DNA of 64,000 nucleotides from an uncultured Paracoccaceae bacterium. GTDB taxonomy: Bacteria > Pseudomonadota > Alphaproteobacteria > Rhodobacterales > Rhodobacteraceae. Positions 59,735 to 64,000 of the stretch are shown piece by piece. The notes beneath the pieces were generated by a model, which was not told the origin of the DNA, ran no database searches, and was given only the letters and a program-made list of their open reading frames with translations. How positions within the stretch are numbered: the first letter of the stretch is position 1; the number at the start of each line of letters is the position of its first letter. Position numbers and translations under genes: made by a program. The DNA is taken from positions 1 to 64,000 of the forward strand of contig CANLEQ010000006.1 in NCBI GenBank assembly GCA_947489705.1. The letters are read 5' to 3'.

Positions 59735-61005
59735 TGGTTCTCTTCCATCCAGCGCTGCTCCGCTTCGGTCAGGAACGCGTCCCATTCGGTGCCGAGCTCT
59801 TCGGCGGACATTTGTCCCAGAAGGGCTGCCTGGCTCGTCTCGACCGCGATCACGTCGAAGAATTCGCCGAGTTCGGGCAGGTAGGCAGGCCACGGCACGA
59901 GATTGTACTGGTCGCTCTCGAGTTCCTCGAAGAAGCCCGCATAGACGGGATCGTTGAAGTATTCGTCATCCTCGGGAATCTCGACGGCGGGGACGATGCC
60001 GATGAACTTGGCCCATTCGAGATTGGTCTCCGGCTCCATCAGGCGGCCGATGAACTCCTTGGCGAGGTCGGGGTTCTCGGAACTCGTGGGGACCGACCAG
60101 CCGAACATGCCGATGGGCGGAGAGATCTCGCCCGGAGGGCCGAGCGGGACCGGTGCGGTGGCGAAATCGTCGTCGCCCATGCGCTCGCGCACCTGAATGA
60201 GCGCGTCGGGATCCTGGTCCATGAACGCGCAGGTGCCCGAGTAGAAGCCCGAGACCTGCTCGTTGAAGCTCCAGTTGACGGAATCGGGCGGTGCAGCGCC
60301 ATCGTTGTAGAGGTCGAGCATCATTTGGATGCCCTCGATCGCCTCGGGAGAGGCGAAGACCGAGGTGCCATCCTCGTTGAACCAGCCGTCGGCGCCGGTC
60401 ATGCCCGACACGGCAAGCCACCAGCCGACGAAGCCGCCCGTCGCCCCCCGCAGGCAATAGCCGTACTTGCCCTCGAGCTCGGAGACGGCGCGGGCCATCT
60501 CGTTGAACTCCTGCCAGGTCTCGGGCGGCGCGTCAAAGCCCGCTTCGGCCAGGAGCGGCTTGTTGTAGTACATCGCCCGCACGAAATAGCCGTAGGGCAG
60601 GAAATAGGCGGTGTCGTCGTAGATCCGCGCGAAGTCGAGCGTCGCCTGCGTGAGGTCGCCCGCCCCTTCCCATTCGTCCATCCAGGGGCCGAGATCGGTC
60701 AGCAGGTCGTTGACCGCAAGTGTCGAGATCCAGCGCTCGGGCATCTCCAGCACGTCGATCTGCTGGCCCGACATCGTCATCGTGAGGATCTGCTCGAACG
60801 CGGAATCCCACGGGACCGAGACCAGCTCGACATCGACGCCGTCATGCGCCGCTTCGAAATCGGACGCGATCTCTTCCATGAGGCCGGTGCGTTCGTTGGT
60901 CGTGAGCACTTCGACGACGCGCAATGTCTGCGCGCCCGCTACACCGCCCCATGCGGCGATCGCGGCGGCGGCCGCGACCATGCTCAGGGTTCCCCTCGTC
61001 TTCAT
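59731..61005 (-). CDS. Sugar ABC transporter substrate-binding protein
   Basis: Signal peptide MKTRGTLSMVAAAAAIAAWGGVAGAQ; SBP family 1-like. Confidence 0.92.
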   Translation of the reverse strand: MKTRGTLSMVAAAAAIAAWGGVAGAQTLRVVEVLTTNERTGLMEEIASDFEAAHDGVDVELVSVPWDSAFEQILTMTMSGQQIDVLEMPERWISTLAVNDLLTDLGPWMDEWEGAGDLTQATLDFARIYDDTAYFLPYGYFVRAMYYNKPLLAEAGFDAPPETWQEFNEMARAVSELEGKYGYCLRGATGGFVGWWLAVSGMTGADGWFNEDGTSVFASPEAIEGIQMMLDLYNDGAAPPDSVNWSFNEQVSGFYSGTCAFMDQDPDALIQVRERMGDDDFATAPVPLGPPGEISPPIGMFGWSVPTSSENPDLAKEFIGRLMEPETNLEWAKFIGIVPAVEIPEDDEYFNDPVYAGFFEELESDQYNLVPWPAYLPELGEFFDVIAVETSQAALLGQMSAEELGTEWDAFLTEAEQRWMEENQ

Positions 61006-62213
61006 GTCGTAACTCCCATGTTGGTGTCTTCTTGTTCTTCTTGCGGGTCGCACCGCGCGAGCGCGGCGTCGATATCGCGCCAGAGATCCTCGACATCCTC
61101 GAGGCCGATATGCAGCCGGACGAGGTCGTCGGGCACGCCGAACGCCTCGAACGGGTTGGTCATGCCGGGCTGGATCAGCCCAAGCTGCGCGGGGAAGGCG
61201 AGGCTCTCGTGGCCGCCCCAGCTGACGCCGAGGCGAACGACCTTGAGCGCGTCGCAGAATCGCCGCGCGGCGGGGGCGCCGCCCCGCATCCTGATCGCGA
61301 AAAGCCCCGAATGCCCCGACAGCGTTGTGTCGCCCGTTCCGGTTTCCAGGCCGGGATGCCGTACGTCGCTCACCGCCGGATGATCGGCGAGCCGCGCGGC
61401 GATGGTGAGCCCCGAGCGGTGATGCTGTCGCATCCGCATCGGCAGCGTCCGCATCCCCCGTACCAGCAGCCAGGCGTCGAACGGCGACAGCTTGGCACCG
61501 AGGCTGCCATAGGCGACGCGGTTGATCTCGGCGATCAGGTCGGCGCGGCCGCAGACGATGCCGGCGACGGTGTCGGAATGGCCCGAAAGGTATTTCGATG
61601 CCGAATGGATTACCAGATCCACGCCGTGCTCGATCGGGCGCTGGAAGGCGGGGCTTGCCCAGGAATTATCGATGACGCTGATCGCGCCGGCCTCGCGCGC
61701 GATCGCGGAGAGCGCGGGCAGGTCGAGCACGTCGAACGTGATGCTGGTCGGGCTTTCGAGATAGAGGATCTTCGCGCCGGCCGCAGCCACGCGCACGGCG
61801 TCGAGATCCGTTCCCTCGACGAACACCGCCTCGATCCCCATCCGGCTCATCAGGCCCGTCATCAGGCGATAGGTGTCGGGATAGACGTTGCGCACGCAGA
61901 CCACCTTGTCGCCCGTCTCGAGCAAGCCCAGTAGCGTGGCCGAGATCGCGCCCATGCCGCTCGCAAAGCTGCGCGCGTCGTCGGCCCGTTCGAGCCGGGC
62001 GAGCTTGGTCTCGAAATTGCGCACCGTCGGGTTCAGGCCACGGGTGTAGATCGGATTGCGTTCCGGCGCGCGAAAGGCGGCCTCGAACGCATCCACGCTG
62101 TCGAAGGTGAAGAGGCTCGTCTGCACGATCGGGGGCACCGCGGGCCCGCTCATGCCGGTATCGTCGACGACGATGGTGGCGAAATCGTCGGGGATGACGG
62201 GGTCAGGTATCAT
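61002..62213 (-). CDS. Cys/Met metabolism PLP-dependent enzyme (cystathionine beta-lyase/gamma-synthase-like)
   Basis: PIYTRGLNPTVRNFETKLARLERADDARSFASGMGAIS; VIDNSWASPAFQRPIEHGVDLVIHSASKYLSGHSDTVAG. Confidence 0.92.
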   Translation of the reverse strand: MIPDPVIPDDFATIVVDDTGMSGPAVPPIVQTSLFTFDSVDAFEAAFRAPERNPIYTRGLNPTVRNFETKLARLERADDARSFASGMGAISATLLGLLETGDKVVCVRNVYPDTYRLMTGLMSRMGIEAVFVEGTDLDAVRVAAAGAKILYLESPTSITFDVLDLPALSAIAREAGAISVIDNSWASPAFQRPIEHGVDLVIHSASKYLSGHSDTVAGIVCGRADLIAEINRVAYGSLGAKLSPFDAWLLVRGMRTLPMRMRQHHRSGLTIAARLADHPAVSDVRHPGLETGTGDTTLSGHSGLFAIRMRGGAPAARRFCDALKVVRLGVSWGGHESLAFPAQLGLIQPGMTNPFEAFGVPDDLVRLHIGLEDVEDLWRDIDAALARCDPQEEQEDTNMGVTT

Positions 62214-62934
62214 GGCGAAGGGTCGTCTCCACAAAATCGAGAATGCGCGTCACGGCCGCCACCGCGGCGTCGGCATCGCGGGCGGCCACCGCCTCGTAGA
62301 GGGCACGATGGTCCGGCTGGCTGTCGTCGGCGAAGGGCTCGGTCACGAAGGGGTTGTCCTTGGAGCCGTTGAACGTCTCCACCACCTTCACGACGAGCTG
62401 GCGGAAGACCTGGAGATAGAGGGGATTGCCGCTCGCGAGGTAGAGGGCCTCGTGGAACACGTCGTCCTGGCGATTGGCGAATCCGTGCGCGGCATAGGCG
62501 CGCTCCATGGCCTCCAGCGCCAGGCGCATCCGCTCGATGTCCTGGGGGCTTCCGCGCAGGACGGCGAGGCGCGCGGCGTCGGTTTCGATCACCCGCCGCA
62601 ACTCGAGCAGGTGGAAAATGGCCTCGCGCCCGAGCTGGATCGTGACCGGCATGTGCACCGATGCGGTGCCGATATCCTGGACGAGATAGGTGCCGCTGCC
62701 CTTGCGGATGTCGACGAAGCCCATCGCCTGCCAGGATTGAAGGGCTTCTCGGATGGTCGGACGGCTGACCCCGAGCTGCGCCGCGAGCGTCCGCTCGTTG
62801 GGAAGCCGGTCGCCGGCCCCGAGACCGCCCGCCTCGACATAGGCCATGAGCGATTTGAGGATACGCCCCCGATACCCTTCCTGTGACAGGGGACGAAGGG
62901 AGACCGGCACGTTCCGGGACAAGGCGACATTCAT
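62203..62934 (-). CDS. FadR-subfamily GntR transcriptional regulator
   Basis: DRLPNERTLAAQLGVSRPTIREALQSWQAMGFVDIRKGSGTYL HTH; helical C-terminal FCD-like domain. Confidence 0.92.
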   Translation of the reverse strand: MNVALSRNVPVSLRPLSQEGYRGRILKSLMAYVEAGGLGAGDRLPNERTLAAQLGVSRPTIREALQSWQAMGFVDIRKGSGTYLVQDIGTASVHMPVTIQLGREAIFHLLELRRVIETDAARLAVLRGSPQDIERMRLALEAMERAYAAHGFANRQDDVFHEALYLASGNPLYLQVFRQLVVKVVETFNGSKDNPFVTEPFADDSQPDHRALYEAVAARDADAAVAAVTRILDFVETTLRHDT

Positions 62935-63293
62935 GAAGCGGATCCTCTGTAACGGAACCGACTGTTCCCCGCGCAAGGCGAAGCTGTCAAGTGGCCTGAC
63001 CAATTTCCAAACTCGCAGCGTGCTTCGGCCGGCAGCGCGCACGGCTGTGATTCGTTTGCATCGCCAATCGAGGAAACGCCGAACCCGCGGCCTTTGACGT
63101 CCGCACATGTGAAAGATCGCCTGTGCCGCTTGTGGCGCGCCCCTTTGGCTTGGACCTTCTCGGCGCCTTGTTTGCAGTGCACAAAGGTCCGGATTGCGTC
63201 GGGAGAACGAAAACCCGAACCGCCACCAGGCCGCTCGCCGTAAAGAATGTGGCGGTACGCGATTACACCCCTTGCGCGCAGCCCTGTCGGTCG

Positions 63294-63309
63294 TTAACCG
63301 TATCTTAAC
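63294..63309 (+). promoter_or_regulatory. Consensus full-length CtrA box TTAA-N7-TTAAC
   Basis: TTAACCGTATCTTAAC, 78 bp upstream of ATG 63387. Confidence 0.6.
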
Positions 63310-63337
63310 GAAGTATCACGCCGGACGTCCCGGTATG

Positions 63338-63358
63338 CGTTCGGTCGCAAACCGAACG
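63338..63358. repeat. 8-bp inverted repeat CGTTCGGT-cgcaa-ACCGAACG in 5' leader
   Basis: Perfect 8-bp stem, 5-nt loop, 28 bp upstream of ATG 63387. Confidence 0.6.
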
Positions 63359-63386
63359 GAAATTTTGAAAGTCAGGAGGCTTAACG

Positions 63387-64000
63387 ATGGCACGTCCCTT
63401 TACTACGATAGCAACGGTGGCGACGGTCACTTCCCTTATGGGAGCAACCGGAGCGCTGGCCGCAACGGTTACCGTCGACAACTTCTCGGTCGACCAGAGC
63501 GTCTCGGCGACGGGCGGTCCGACGTCCTCGACCGTTTGCAGCTCCGAGGACAACATCCTCGGCGGATGCCGCTACATGCAGGTGGCCACCGACGGTCCCA
63601 GCCAGAACGGAACGTCGCTCGAGGCAAGCCAGAGCGTTCTCGAGTTCGCCAACAACTCGTCCAGCACTGGCACCGGCTGGATCGTCTATGACGGAAGCGC
63701 GGATCGGTCTTCCGCGACCTTCTACGGCGATGTCGCCGGCGAGAATCTCGACGTGGCCGTGAACTCCACCGGTCTCGGCGGCTACGACTTCCTGATGGGA
63801 ATGTCGGACGGCTTCTTCGAGTTCAGCGCAGACAACTTCGACAATCTGGCACCCGGTGCACTCGAATTCAGCGCGTTCGCATTCGATCTGAGCGGCAACA
63901 CCGTGTCGTATTCCGAGTCGATCGACCCGCTGTCGTTCAGCCCGATCCTGGCATTCTCGGACTTCCGGTCCGACTGGAACGACCCGAATTCGGGCCTTGG
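63387..64000 (+). CDS. Secreted protein of unknown function (signal peptide; possibly a PEP/VPLPA-CTERM type protein), runs off right edge
   Basis: AGGAGG RBS; MARPFTTIATVATVTSLMGATGALAATVTVDNFSVDQSVSATGGPTSSTVCSSEDNILGGCRYMQVATDGPSQNG..; open to 64000 with no stop. Confidence 0.75.
   Translation, partial: MARPFTTIATVATVTSLMGATGALAATVTVDNFSVDQSVSATGGPTSSTVCSSEDNILGGCRYMQVATDGPSQNGTSLEASQSVLEFANNSSSTGTGWIVYDGSADRSSATFYGDVAGENLDVAVNSTGLGGYDFLMGMSDGFFEFSADNFDNLAPGALEFSAFAFDLSGNTVSYSESIDPLSFSPILAFSDFRSDWNDPNSGL

Noticed and set aside
1-64000. CRISPR arrays, tRNA/rRNA genes, transposases, integrases, toxin-antitoxin pairs
   Set aside because: Looked for by eye on both strands and in the ORF translations; nothing recognisable found. 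Absence is not proven without tRNAscan, CRISPR-finder or HMM searches.

Overview
High-GC (Rhodobacteraceae-like) accessory replicon segment, probably a plasmid or chromid. A replication/partition module sits at about 37.9-41.5 kb: parB, parA and a DnaA-like/HTH replication initiator, with four copies of the palindrome CTTATCCGCGGATAAG. Around it are transport and catabolic operons: (i) LacI-controlled Mal-type ABC importer with a GH63-like glycosidase; (ii) Rbs-type sugar ABC importer with SMP-30, a two-component pair, a ROK kinase and NagA; (iii) a putative C5-dicarboxylate (itaconate/mesaconate/citramalate) gene set; (iv) Liv-type ABC importer with an exported cyclase, ALDH, SDR and ADH; (v) Fe-siderophore ABC importer plus TonB receptor; (vi) HglS-like and ALDH7-like lysine-catabolic pair; (vii) glycosyltransferase / sucrose-phosphate-synthase-like / sulfotransferase cluster; (viii) second Mal-type ABC importer with a FadR regulator and a Cys/Met-type PLP enzyme. 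Most notable signals are a TPP riboswitch followed by a 22-aa leader ORF overlapping a GTG-start thiD, a shared LysR-like operator motif at two divergent promoters 10 kb apart, an ABC permease with a DUF11-like insertion, and a consensus full CtrA box upstream of a secreted-protein gene. No tRNA, rRNA, CRISPR array, transposase or integrase was recognised. All functional names come from reading the translations by eye; no database search was run.
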